Source of the DNA: Streptomyces marinisediminis
GTDB taxonomy: Bacteria > Actinomycetota > Actinomycetes > Streptomycetales > Streptomycetaceae
Direction: 5' to 3'
NCBI RefSeq assembly: GCF_026262575.1
Contig: NZ_JAPKFL010000030.1
Span: 1 to 64,000 of the forward strand
DNA: 64,000 nucleotides
In this document: one piece after another, positions 31,248 through 38,583 of the stretch
Layout: each line of letters opens with the position of its first letter
How positions within the stretch are numbered: the stretch's first letter is position 1
Program-made: the position numbers and the translations under genes
Notes under the pieces: generated by a model
What the model was told of the DNA's origin: nothing
Databases searched by the model: none
What the model saw: only the letters and a program-made list of their open reading frames with translations

Positions 31248-31612
31248 CGCGTGCCCCGCCGCGGCCGACCCGGTGCCGCCCCCGGGGGAGGGCCGGGGCG
31301 GGCCCGAGCCCGCCGACGGCGCGTCAGGCGGCGTGCCGCTCCCGGGCGCAGGAGCGCGCGGGAGCGAACCGCCCGGGCGCGCCGCCGGGTTGACCGGTGT
31401 GCGGTCCCTCGCCGGGCCGGGACGCACGGCGCGGTGGGGCCGCGCCCACGGGCCGCGAACACGGAGAGCCGCCGGAGCCCGGTCCCGCACACCGAGTGGG
31501 ACAAGTAGGGCGTAACGCGGGTTTTCGGGACGTCAAACCCCGTGCCAGGGCCCGCGCTTGCGCACGGGGCGCACGGCCGGGGTGTCAGTCGCGGCCCGTA
31601 TCCTCTGTGACC
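31248..31612. other. Non-coding gap before the exonuclease gene
   Basis: No gene is supported. Its right end (31560-31612) must contain the promoter. TATCCT at 31599-31604 lies eight bases before the exonuclease ATG, and no SD sequence is present, so the message may be leaderless. The rest is featureless G+C-rich DNA. Confidence 0.45.
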
Positions 31613-32629
31613 ATGCTCGAAGACCACACGGCACAGGACCAGGCGGCGGCCGCACCGCAGATCCCCGCGCAGCAGCACGCCTCCGGTTTCCTGTGGCCCT
31701 CGGGTTACCCGGCCGGGTACGCGGTGGTGGACGTCGAGACGACGGGCCTGGCCCGGGACGACCGCATCGTGTCGGCGGCCGTCTACCGCCTGGACGCGGA
31801 GGGCAACGTGGAGGACCACTGGTACTCCACGGTCAATCCGCAGCGCGACCCCGGCCCCACCTGGATCCACGGGCTGACGAGCGAGGCGCTGGCCGACGCC
31901 CCGCTCTTCGCCGAGGTGGCCGAGGAGTTCGGGGAACGGCTGACCGACCGGGTGCTCGTCGCGCACAACGCCGTCTTCGACTGGACGATGATCGCCCGCG
32001 AGTTCGCCCGCGCGGAGCGCGCCGCCCCGGTGCGGCAGCGGCTGTGCACGATCGCGCTGTCCAAGGCGATCGGGCTGGCCCTGCCCAACCACAAGCTGGA
32101 GTCGCTGGCGGCCCACTACGGCGTCGCGCAGCGGCGGGCGCACCACGCGCTGGACGACGCCCGGGTGCTGGCGGAGGCCTTCCGGCCCACCCTGCACCGC
32201 GCGGCCCGCGAGGGGGTGCGGCTGCCGCTGCTGGCCTGCACTCCGCTGACCGAGTGGTCCCCGGCGGCGCGGGGCGGGTACTCCGCCCGGTCCTACGGCG
32301 CCGCGAGCTGGCGTCCGTCCCGCAGGCGGCCCGCCTGCCCCTACCCCAACCCGGGCCGGTACGAGCCGGGCGGGGTGCTGGTGCAGGGCATGCGGGTGGC
32401 GATCTCCGGGGACACCGCAACCGAGCGCGAGATGCTGGAGGACCGCGCGGTGGAGGCCGGGCTGCACATCGCGACCAGCGTCTCCCGGCTGACGAGCCTG
32501 CTGGTGACCAACGACCCGGACGCCGCCACCACCAAGGTCGCCCGGGCCCGGGCCTTCGGCACGCCGGTGGTGGACGAGGCGGCCTTCACCCACCTGCTGC
32601 GGGACGTGGCCCCGGCACCGGGAAGCTGA
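31613..32629 (+). CDS. DEDDh-family exonuclease with C-terminal BRCT
   Basis: 338-aa DnaQ-type 3'-5' exonuclease. ExoI motif VVDVETTGL (D40, E42), ExoII region VLVAHNAVFDW with the Asp, and ExoIII HHALDDARV with the H/D pair. A BRCT-like domain follows at about 250-330 (GMRVAISGDTATEREMLEDRAVEAG, LVTNDP, VVDEAAFTHLL). Such stand-alone epsilon-like proteins with BRCT are conserved in actinobacteria, with a probable role in DNA repair or processing of DNA or RNA ends; substrate not known. Start ATG at 31613 (GTG at 31607 is also possible). Confidence 0.88.
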   Translation: MLEDHTAQDQAAAAPQIPAQQHASGFLWPSGYPAGYAVVDVETTGLARDDRIVSAAVYRLDAEGNVEDHWYSTVNPQRDPGPTWIHGLTSEALADAPLFAEVAEEFGERLTDRVLVAHNAVFDWTMIAREFARAERAAPVRQRLCTIALSKAIGLALPNHKLESLAAHYGVAQRRAHHALDDARVLAEAFRPTLHRAAREGVRLPLLACTPLTEWSPAARGGYSARSYGAASWRPSRRRPACPYPNPGRYEPGGVLVQGMRVAISGDTATEREMLEDRAVEAGLHIATSVSRLTSLLVTNDPDAATTKVARARAFGTPVVDEAAFTHLLRDVAPAPGS

Positions 32630-32654
32630 CGCGGGCCGGGTACCGTCGGTAGGC

Positions 32655-33515
32655 GTGTACCGCTTCCTGTTGTCCCGGCAGTGGGTGATCCTCACGCTGC
32701 TCGCCCTCGTGCTGATCCCGGTGATGGTGCAGCTCGGCTTCTGGCAGCTCCACCGGCACCAGGACCGCGTCGCCCACAACGAGCTGATCGCCGCCGGGCT
32801 GGCCGCCGACCCCGTGCCGGTCACGGAGCTGACCGGCACGGGCCGGCAGCCGGAGCGGGATGACCTGTACCGCCGGGTGACGGCCACCGGCGTCTACGAC
32901 ACCGACGGCGAGGTGGTCGTCCGGCGCCGCACCGCGGCCGACGGCCGGAGCATCGGCTACTTCGTGCTCACGCCGCTCGTCCGCGCGGACGGCACGGCGC
33001 TCCTGGTCAACCGCGGCTGGGTCCCCGGCGGCCCGGACCAGCGGGCCTTCCCCGACGTCCCGCCCGCCCCGGAGGGGACGGTCACCGTCACCGGTCGGCT
33101 GCGCCCGGACGAGACGAGCGCCTCCACCGGCATCACGGTGCGCGGCGAGCTGCCGGACCGGCAGGTGATGCTGGTCAACAGCGAGCAGCGGGCCGAGGCG
33201 CTGGGCCGCCCGGTGCTCGGCGGGTACGTCGAGCTGACCGAGACCAGCCCGCCGCCGCCGAAGGACCGCCTCGCCGAGCAGGTGCCCGAGCCCGACCACA
33301 GCGGCATCGGCGCGCACCTCGCCTACGCCGTGCAGTGGTGGCTGTTCGCCGCGGCCGTGCCGGTGGGCTGGGTCGTCCTGGTGCGGCGGGAGGTGCGCGA
33401 CCGGCACGCGGCGGACCGGCAGGCAGCGGACCGGCGGGAGGCGCGGGACGCGGGCGGCGACGCGCCGGGTCCCGACCCCGCCCTCGCGGCCTCGGGGGGC
33501 GGCGCGGCACACTGA
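32655..33515 (+). CDS. SURF1 family cytochrome oxidase assembly protein
   Basis: 286-aa SURF1 (SHY1) protein for assembly of the aa3-type cytochrome c oxidase at the cytoplasmic membrane. A first membrane helix (about 9-29, VILTLLALVLIPVMVQLGFWQLHRH), the large outer domain with LVNRGWVPGG and NSEQR, and a second helix at about 222-245 (HLAYAVQWWLFAAAVPVGWVVLVRR) are the family layout. The C-terminal tail is charged, Ala/Asp-rich. The GTG start at 32655 is 25 bp after the exonuclease gene. The downstream SDR gene starts five bases after this stop. Confidence 0.92.
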   Translation: MYRFLLSRQWVILTLLALVLIPVMVQLGFWQLHRHQDRVAHNELIAAGLAADPVPVTELTGTGRQPERDDLYRRVTATGVYDTDGEVVVRRRTAADGRSIGYFVLTPLVRADGTALLVNRGWVPGGPDQRAFPDVPPAPEGTVTVTGRLRPDETSASTGITVRGELPDRQVMLVNSEQRAEALGRPVLGGYVELTETSPPPPKDRLAEQVPEPDHSGIGAHLAYAVQWWLFAAAVPVGWVVLVRREVRDRHAADRQAADRREARDAGGDAPGPDPALAASGGGAAH

Positions 33516-33520
33516 CGCCC

Positions 33521-34276
33521 ATGGATCTTGGGCTGAAGGACAGGGTGTATCTGGTCACCGGCGGCACCCGCGGGCTCGGCTTCGCCGCCGCCCGGGAGCT
33601 GACCGCCGACGGAGCGCGGGTGCTGCTCACCGGGCGGGACCGCGAGGCCACGCAGGCCGCCGCGCGGGAGCTGGGGCCGGGCGCGGAGGGTATGGCGGCC
33701 GACAACGCGGACCCGGAGGCCGCCGAGGAGCTGGTGGAGGCGGCCATCGCCCGCTTCGGGCACCTGGACGGCGTGCTCGTCAGCGTGGGCGGGCCACCGG
33801 CCGGCGGCGCGGAGGAGGCCACCGACGAGCAGTGGCGGGCGGCGTTCGAGTCCGTCTTCCTCGGCGCGGTGCGGCTGGCCCGCGCCGCGGCGGCGCGGCT
33901 GGGCGAGGGCGGGGTGATCGGATTCGTGCTCTCCGGGTCGGTGGCCGAGCCGATCCCGGGCCTGACCCTGTCCAACGGGCTGCGGCCCGGGCTCGCCGGG
34001 TTCGCCAAGTCCCTGTCGCTGGAGCTGGGCCCGCGCGGCATCCGCGTGGTGGGGCTGCTGCCGTCGCGCATCGACACCGACCGGGTGCGGGAGCTGGACG
34101 CGCTGTCGGGGGACGCCGAGGCGGCCAGGCGGCGCAACTGCGCGGCCATCCCGCTGGGCCGCTACGGCACGCCGGAGGAGTTCGGCCGGGCCGCGGCCTT
34201 CCTGCTCTCCCCCGCGGCGTCCTACCTCACCGGCACGATGCTGCCGATCGACGGCGGCGCCCAGCACCGCTTCTGA
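33521..34276 (+). CDS. Atypical short-chain dehydrogenase/reductase
   Basis: 251-aa Rossmann-fold SDR protein. The cofactor motif TGGTRGLG (13-20) and the catalytic-Ser region LSGSVAEPIPG (137-147) are present, and so is the C-terminal YLTGTMLPIDGGAQ. At the place of the YxxxK catalytic pair the sequence reads SNGLR (151-155), so the usual Tyr and Lys are missing. A branch of SDR proteins with SNxxR in this position exists, so it is not a sequencing error. Catalysis by the standard mechanism is doubtful. It is in one operon with SURF1. Confidence 0.88.
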   Translation: MDLGLKDRVYLVTGGTRGLGFAAARELTADGARVLLTGRDREATQAAARELGPGAEGMAADNADPEAAEELVEAAIARFGHLDGVLVSVGGPPAGGAEEATDEQWRAAFESVFLGAVRLARAAAARLGEGGVIGFVLSGSVAEPIPGLTLSNGLRPGLAGFAKSLSLELGPRGIRVVGLLPSRIDTDRVRELDALSGDAEAARRRNCAAIPLGRYGTPEEFGRAAAFLLSPAASYLTGTMLPIDGGAQHRF

Positions 34277-34308
34277 CCCGCCCGCGCGCCGCCGTCGGCG
34301 GCGGGCGG

Positions 34309-34333
34309 CCGGCGCCGGCGGTGAGCCGGCGCC
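34309..34333. terminator. Terminator between SDR and AmaP genes
   Basis: GGCGCCGGC (34311-34319), 5-nt loop, GCCGGCGCC (34325-34333), with CC before it adding to a longer stem. The genes on either side converge. Confidence 0.6.
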
Positions 34334-34371
34334 CGGCGGGCGGGGCGGCGCGACGCGCTAGCGGCCGCCGC

Positions 34372-34968
34372 TCAGGAGAGGCGGTCGGGCCCCTGACGGG
34401 CCGCGCGCAGCCGGGTCTCGGCGGGGAGCCGGTCCAGCCCCGCCGAGGCCCGCGCGTGCTCCAGGGGCCCGGCGCGCAGGTCCCGCACCAGGTGGGCGGG
34501 GCGGGCGTCGGGGTCCACGAGCAGGCCGACCCGCACCCGGGGCGCGCTCTGCCGGCCGGCGAGCCGGACGCGGGCGCGGCCCACCCCGGGCAGCGCCTCG
34601 GCGTCGGCGGCCATCGCGTCCTCCAGCGTGGCGCCGCGCACGTGGGCCCCGGCGCCGTCGCCGCTGTCGACGAGCACGGTACGCACCCGGCGCGGCAGGA
34701 GCTGCGCCCGCAGCCACCACAGCAGGAGCAGCACGAGCACGCCCAGCACGGCGAAGACGACCCACCACCACCAGCTCTCGTCGCGCCACTGGGTGCGGTC
34801 GGCGTGGGTGAGCAGCACCTCGTTCGGGTCGCGCCACGCGTAGCCGTCGGGCGGGGTGACCCCGAGCCGACCGGGCAGGTCGGCGGCGGCGGCCAGCGCC
34901 GCCAGGCCCAGGGCCAGCAGGGCGAGCCCGGCCAGCGCGAGCAGCAGCCGGTTGACGGTCTTCAGCAC
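34372..34968 (-). CDS. amaP: Alkaline shock response membrane anchor protein AmaP
   Basis: 198-aa membrane protein. Two helices: about 6-28 (RLLLALAGLALLALGLAALAA) and 67-89 (WWWWVVFAVLGVLVLLLLWWL). The C-terminal part has the pattern GVGRARVRLAG, like the Asp23-type folds. In Staphylococcus AmaP anchors Asp23 at the membrane. It is last in a five-gene operon that begins with an Asp23-like gene, so the same role is likely. The start is next to a DUF6286 gene, nine bases downstream of its stop. Confidence 0.85.
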   Translation of the reverse strand: MLKTVNRLLLALAGLALLALGLAALAAAADLPGRLGVTPPDGYAWRDPNEVLLTHADRTQWRDESWWWWVVFAVLGVLVLLLLWWLRAQLLPRRVRTVLVDSGDGAGAHVRGATLEDAMAADAEALPGVGRARVRLAGRQSAPRVRVGLLVDPDARPAHLVRDLRAGPLEHARASAGLDRLPAETRLRAARQGPDRLS

Positions 34969-34977
34969 GGTCGCACC

Positions 34978-35622
34978 TCAGCCTTTCTTCGGCCTGCTCA
35001 CGCGGACGGACAGCTTGGGCCGACGGGCCGGCCCCAGATCCACCAGGGTGTCGGCGAGCACGCCGGTCAGGTCGGTGCGCACGTCCTCGACCTCCCGGAA
35101 GTGCGCCGTGGCGCGCACCTTGGCCCGGCGCCTGCGCACGGTGACGTCGGCGGTCTGGACGCCAGGGACGCGCACCGCCTCTTCGCGCAGGATCGCGGCC
35201 GCGGCCGACCGGTCCAGGCCCGCCCGCAGCCCGGGCGCGCCGCTCAGCGGCAGCAGGGAGCGCAGCCCGGGGGTGAGCGCGAGCACCAGCAGCCACAGTC
35301 CGAGCAGCGCGGCGACGACGGCGCCGGTCACCACGGCGGCGTCGCCCAGGCGGCGGGTGGCGAGTTCGTCGGCCAGCCAGCGGCGCCAGGCCATCGCGGG
35401 CTCGCCGGCGCGCACCGCCACGAGGTCGATCAGCAGCAGGACGACTCCGGCCAGCAGGACCACGGCGAGCAGCCCGGCCGGCACGCGGCGCGCGGACCAG
35501 AAGCGTCGCGGCCGCGGGGTGCGCTCGGCCTCGGGCCCGCTCGGCCGGGCGGGCCGGCCGGCCTCGCCGTCGGCGCGGTCCTTCTCAAGCGTGGGTGGGG
35601 CGAAGGCACCGGGGTCGCTCAC
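34978..35622 (-). CDS. DUF6286 domain membrane protein
   Basis: 214-aa protein with a cytoplasmic Pro/Arg-rich start, two membrane helices (about 47-69, VPAGLLAVVLLAGVVLLLIDLVA, and 97-119, VTGAVVAALLGLWLLVLAL) and a C-terminal alpha/beta domain (about 135-212) with VPGVQTADVTVRRRRAKVRATAHF. This last part looks related to Asp23-like domains. The GTG start at 35622 overlaps the stop of the upstream gene (GTGA). DUF6286 proteins occur in actinobacterial Asp23/AmaP operons; the exact function is not known. Confidence 0.82.
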   Translation of the reverse strand: MSDPGAFAPPTLEKDRADGEAGRPARPSGPEAERTPRPRRFWSARRVPAGLLAVVLLAGVVLLLIDLVAVRAGEPAMAWRRWLADELATRRLGDAAVVTGAVVAALLGLWLLVLALTPGLRSLLPLSGAPGLRAGLDRSAAAAILREEAVRVPGVQTADVTVRRRRAKVRATAHFREVEDVRTDLTGVLADTLVDLGPARRPKLSVRVSRPKKG

Positions 35623-36011
35623 CGCACCCGCCCCTCTCCGCCGCCCGCGGGCTGCTGCGCGGTGACGAGCCGTTCGACGTCGACGGCGACATCGGGGACG
35701 GCGTAGCCCAGCAGCTCCCGGACCCGGCTGACCACCCGGCGCCGCACCGCACGGGTCTGGGCGCCGATGTCGCTCGGGTAGGGCAGCTCGACGGCCACCC
35801 GGAGCCGTGCGGAGCCGAGTTCGCCGTCCGGCCCCGGGCCCCGGCGGCCGGAGACGCTGGCGTGCCGGGAGCGGGCCCCGGGCTGGTGGCGTCCGGGGTC
35901 GGTCCCCGTGTCCAGCGCCTCGTGGGCCGCCTGCGCGGCGATCTTGGCGATCACCTTGTCGGCGATGCGGGTGGCACCGCGCTCGGGGGCCGGTACGCGT
36001 TCCAGTTCCAC
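35619..36011 (-). CDS. Short Asp23/Gls24-like protein
   Basis: 130-aa relative of Asp23/Gls24. It has the N-terminal signature RIADKVIAKIAAQAA (compare TIADGVVAKIAGMAA of the first gene) and a C-terminal strand-helix part with LRVAVELPYPSDIGAQTRAVRRRV and VPDVAVDVERL. The middle part is reduced. It starts at GTG 36011, three bases after the DUF2273-like gene. It is a second, shorter Asp23 paralogue of the operon and may form mixed assemblies. Confidence 0.82.
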   Translation of the reverse strand: MELERVPAPERGATRIADKVIAKIAAQAAHEALDTGTDPGRHQPGARSRHASVSGRRGPGPDGELGSARLRVAVELPYPSDIGAQTRAVRRRVVSRVRELLGYAVPDVAVDVERLVTAQQPAGGGEGRVR

Positions 36012-36014
36012 CGC

Positions 36015-36206
36015 TCACCGCCGCCGGTCGCCGCGGCCCCGGGTCTGGAAGAACTCCCCCGGGTCCAGGTCACCGTCGAAGAACCGGCCGACGACCAGAC
36101 CCACCGCCCCAAGGGCCGCCACCAGCAGAAAGGCCCCGAAGCCGCCGAAGTACCCGGCGAAGCCCAGCGCCATACCGGCGATCAGTCCCACGACAGCCAT
36201 GCTCAT
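36015..36206 (-). CDS. DUF2273-like small membrane protein, 63 aa
   Basis: Short protein with two hydrophobic segments (MAVVGLIAGMALGFAGYF and GAFLLVAALGAVGLVVGRFF) and a basic C-terminal tail (GRGDRRR). Small proteins of this kind accompany Asp23 and AmaP in Firmicutes and actinobacteria. ATG at 36206 is supported by GAGGAG six bases upstream; frames starting further upstream are not supported. It is likely to be an integral membrane part of the envelope-stress complex. Confidence 0.8.
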   Translation of the reverse strand: MSMAVVGLIAGMALGFAGYFGGFGAFLLVAALGAVGLVVGRFFDGDLDPGEFFQTRGRGDRRR

Positions 36207-36299
36207 CCTGCGCTCCTCGTTGCGTGTGGTGCGGGAGTGGCCCGCGGCGATGGTTGCGGTCCGCACGGACCCGCCGACGGGCCCGTGGCGGGACGTGCG

Positions 36300-36776
36300 T
36301 CAGCGCAGCCGCGGCTGCTCCTGGTCTTCCTCTTCCTCGTCCTCCTCGTCGGGGAGCTTGACATCGCTGACCGTGATGTTGACCTCCACGACCTCCAGGC
36401 CGGTCATCCGCTCGACGCCCTCGACCACGCTCCCGCGCACGTCGGCCGCCACCTCGTGGATGGGGTAGCCGTACTCCACGACGATCTCCAGGTCCAGCGC
36501 GGCCTGCACCTCGCCGACCTCGGCCTTCACGCCGCGGGTGACCGAGCCCCGGCCGCCGGGCACCCGGTCGCGCATGGCGCCGAAGGTGCGGGCCATGCCG
36601 CCGCCCATCGCGTGCACGCCCTCGACGTCGCGCGCCGCCATACCGGCGATCTTGGCCACCACCCCGTCGGCGATGGTCGTCTTGCCCCGGGAGGACGGGT
36701 CGCCGCCGCCCCGGTTGACCTGGGACGTGCCGGCCTCGCCGGACTGTCCTCCGACGGCTGAGGTTGTCTCGCTCAT
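36300..36776 (-). CDS. Asp23/Gls24 family envelope stress response protein
   Basis: 158-aa Asp23-type protein. A polar start is followed by the domain at about 32-138: KTTIADGVVAKIAGMAARDVEGVHAMG, TRGVKAEVGEVQAALDLEIVVEYGYPI and a GVERMTGLEVVEVNITVSDV end. The C-terminal tail is strongly acidic (DEEDEEEEDQEQ). Asp23 is an abundant, alkaline-shock- and SigB-inducible cytoplasmic protein of Firmicutes that sits at the membrane through AmaP. It is first of five genes; the minus-strand word TAGGGT about 60 bp upstream may be part of its promoter. Confidence 0.88.
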   Translation of the reverse strand: MSETTSAVGGQSGEAGTSQVNRGGGDPSSRGKTTIADGVVAKIAGMAARDVEGVHAMGGGMARTFGAMRDRVPGGRGSVTRGVKAEVGEVQAALDLEIVVEYGYPIHEVAADVRGSVVEGVERMTGLEVVEVNITVSDVKLPDEEDEEEEDQEQPRLR

Positions 36777-36906
36777 CGCCTATGCCCCTTTCGAGAAGAT
36801 CCTGGGGAGGCGGAGCGGTTCGCCCCGCTCCACCGATCACCCTATGTCCGTAGGGGACGGGTGCCCATGTTGTGACGGTCCGAACGGGTGGCGTCGCACG
36901 AAAGGG

Positions 36907-36938
36907 CGTGGGGCGGCCCGTCAACAGGCCGCCCCGCG
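36907..36938 (-). terminator. Terminator of the enoyl-CoA hydratase gene
   Basis: GGGGCGGCC (36910-36918), 8-nt loop, GGCCGCCCC (36927-36935), extended by three more pairs including one wobble. Confidence 0.75.
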
Positions 36939-36996
36939 CCCGGAGAACGGCGCGGGCGCGGGGGCCGGCCCCGGGCGGCGGCCCGCACCGCGGCCG

Positions 36997-37785
36997 CTAC
37001 TCCCCCAGGCCCGCCAGGTCCCGCAGGCGGCGGGCCTGGGCCGCGCGCTCGGCGGCGCGCTGCTCGGCCTCGTCGCGCTCGGCGGCACCGCGCAGCAGCG
37101 CCTTCGTCTCGATCACCGCGTCCCGCGGCGCGGCCAGCAGGGCGGCGGCGAGGTCGGCGGTGGCGTCCGCGAGGTCGCCGGCGGGCACCACGAGGTTGGC
37201 CAGGCCGTACCGCTCGGCCTCGGCGGCGTGGACGAACCGACCGGTCGCGCAGATCTCCAGCGCCCGGGCGTAGCCCACCAGGCGCACCAACGGGTGGGTA
37301 CCCGTGAGGTCGGGCACCAGGCCGAGGCTGGTCTCGCGCATGGCGAACTGGGCGTCCTCGGCACACACCCGCAGGTCACAGGCGAGCGCGAGCTGGAAGC
37401 CCGCGCCGATGGCGTGCCCCTGGACGGCCGCGATCGTGATCAGGTCCGCCCGGCGCCACCAGGTGAACGCCTCCTGGTACTCGGCGATCGTGGCGTCCAG
37501 CGTGTCGGCCGGGCCGCGCGCCAGGTCCAGGAACGACGGCTCGCCCTCGAAGCCCTCCGGGGTGAAGGCCTGCCGGTCGAGCCCGGCCGAGAACGACTTG
37601 CCCTCGCCGCGCAGCACGACGACGCGGACCTGGCCCGGCAGCCGCCGCCCGGCCTCGGTCAGCGCCCGCCACAGGGCCGGGGACTGAGCGTTGCGCTTGT
37701 CCGGCCCCGCGAGCGTGACCGTGGCCAGCGCGTCGTTGTCCGGGTCGACGGTGAGCCGCACACCGTCCTGGTCGAGCAGGGTCAT
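36997..37785 (-). CDS. Enoyl-CoA hydratase/isomerase family protein
   Basis: 262-aa crotonase-fold protein. Oxyanion-hole segments FSAGLD (65-70) and GHAIGAGF (123-130) are present; the usual acid/base region reads MRETSLGLVPDLTG with E151 and D159. It fits hydratase or isomerase activity on acyl-CoA thioesters, but the precise substrate cannot be told. GGAGGA lies about six bases before ATG 37785. It lies between the Asp23 operon and gbn, all on the same strand, separated from the operon by a terminator. Confidence 0.88.
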   Translation of the reverse strand: MTLLDQDGVRLTVDPDNDALATVTLAGPDKRNAQSPALWRALTEAGRRLPGQVRVVVLRGEGKSFSAGLDRQAFTPEGFEGEPSFLDLARGPADTLDATIAEYQEAFTWWRRADLITIAAVQGHAIGAGFQLALACDLRVCAEDAQFAMRETSLGLVPDLTGTHPLVRLVGYARALEICATGRFVHAAEAERYGLANLVVPAGDLADATADLAAALLAAPRDAVIETKALLRGAAERDEAEQRAAERAAQARRLRDLAGLGE

Positions 37786-37897
37786 GCGAGTCCTCCGGTG
37801 GCTCGTCACGTCATAAGTGACTGAAGAGTAACCACCTGGGACCGCCTGGTCGTGCCGGGGGCGCCCGCCCCGGCGCACGGGGCGCCGGGGTCCGGCG

Positions 37898-38113
37898 TCA
37901 CTCGGCCTTCTTGCCCCGCGTGGCGCCGCCGCGACCGCGCAGGGTCACGCCGGCCTCGCTGAGCATGCGGTGCACGAATCCGTAGGAGCGACCGGTTTCC
38001 TCGGCCAGCGCCCGGATGCTCGCACCGGAGTCGTATTTCTTCTTGAGGTCCGCCGCGAGCTCCTCGCGCGCGGTGCCGGTCACCCGGCTGCCCTTCTTCA
38101 GAGTCTCGGCCAC
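37898..38113 (-). CDS. gbn: Gbn-type nucleoid-associated HTH protein
   Basis: 71-aa basic helix-turn-helix protein: MAETLKKGSRVTG, LAADLKKKYDSGASIRALAEE, TGRSYGFVHRMLSEAG, and a basic end GRGGATRGKK. The HTH resembles the DNA-binding half of Lsr2. I recognise it as the orthologue of S. coelicolor SCO1839 (Gbn), a small nucleoid protein that binds GATC-containing sites and affects the timing of development. The GTG start at 38113 has GAGGAGG about six bases upstream. It is a single gene; two GATC sites lie close upstream of it. Confidence 0.9.
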   Translation of the reverse strand: MAETLKKGSRVTGTAREELAADLKKKYDSGASIRALAEETGRSYGFVHRMLSEAGVTLRGRGGATRGKKAE

Positions 38114-38583
38114 CCGTGCCTCCTCATGGGAAGTGCGCTCTGAGTTCTCATGATCACCCCTCCCCGTGCTTCTGGCCACCCATTCGGCAAGGTCGATCCG
38201 ACGGGCTTGACGGCCCCGGCGGCCCGGCCGGGGCGCCGGGCCGGGCGGCGGACGCGGCCGGGACGCGTCCGCCGAACGGGTGAGGCCGGGGAAGCGGCAG
38301 GTCAGTGGGGCGCTCCGGGCGAGGCGGTGGCAGGCTTCGGGGCGCGCCTCGCGAACCCCCCGCGGCGCAGCCCGGCAGCGCCGCCGCGTCACCCGCACGA
38401 AGGACGCGCCCCCGGGGCCCGACGCCGGCGGAAGTCCGCTGCCGGGCTGCGCCGTCCGCCCCCGCGCGTCGGCCCGGCCGGCGCGGCGCGCCCGTGTACG
38501 CCCGGTACGAGGGCGCCCGTCCGCCTTGCGACGCACGGCGCCAGACGCCGCGGCCCGGTCCGACGCGCGTGGTCGGGCAGGGC
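38114..38583. promoter_or_regulatory. gbn upstream region with two GATC sites
   Basis: About 470 bp without a gene. The part nearest gbn (38130-38210) is A/T-richer, with GATC at 38152-38155 and 38195-38198, 39 and 82 bases before the gbn start. The rest is G+C-rich and featureless, and I see no clear terminator for the ABC-F gene. Confidence 0.5.
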
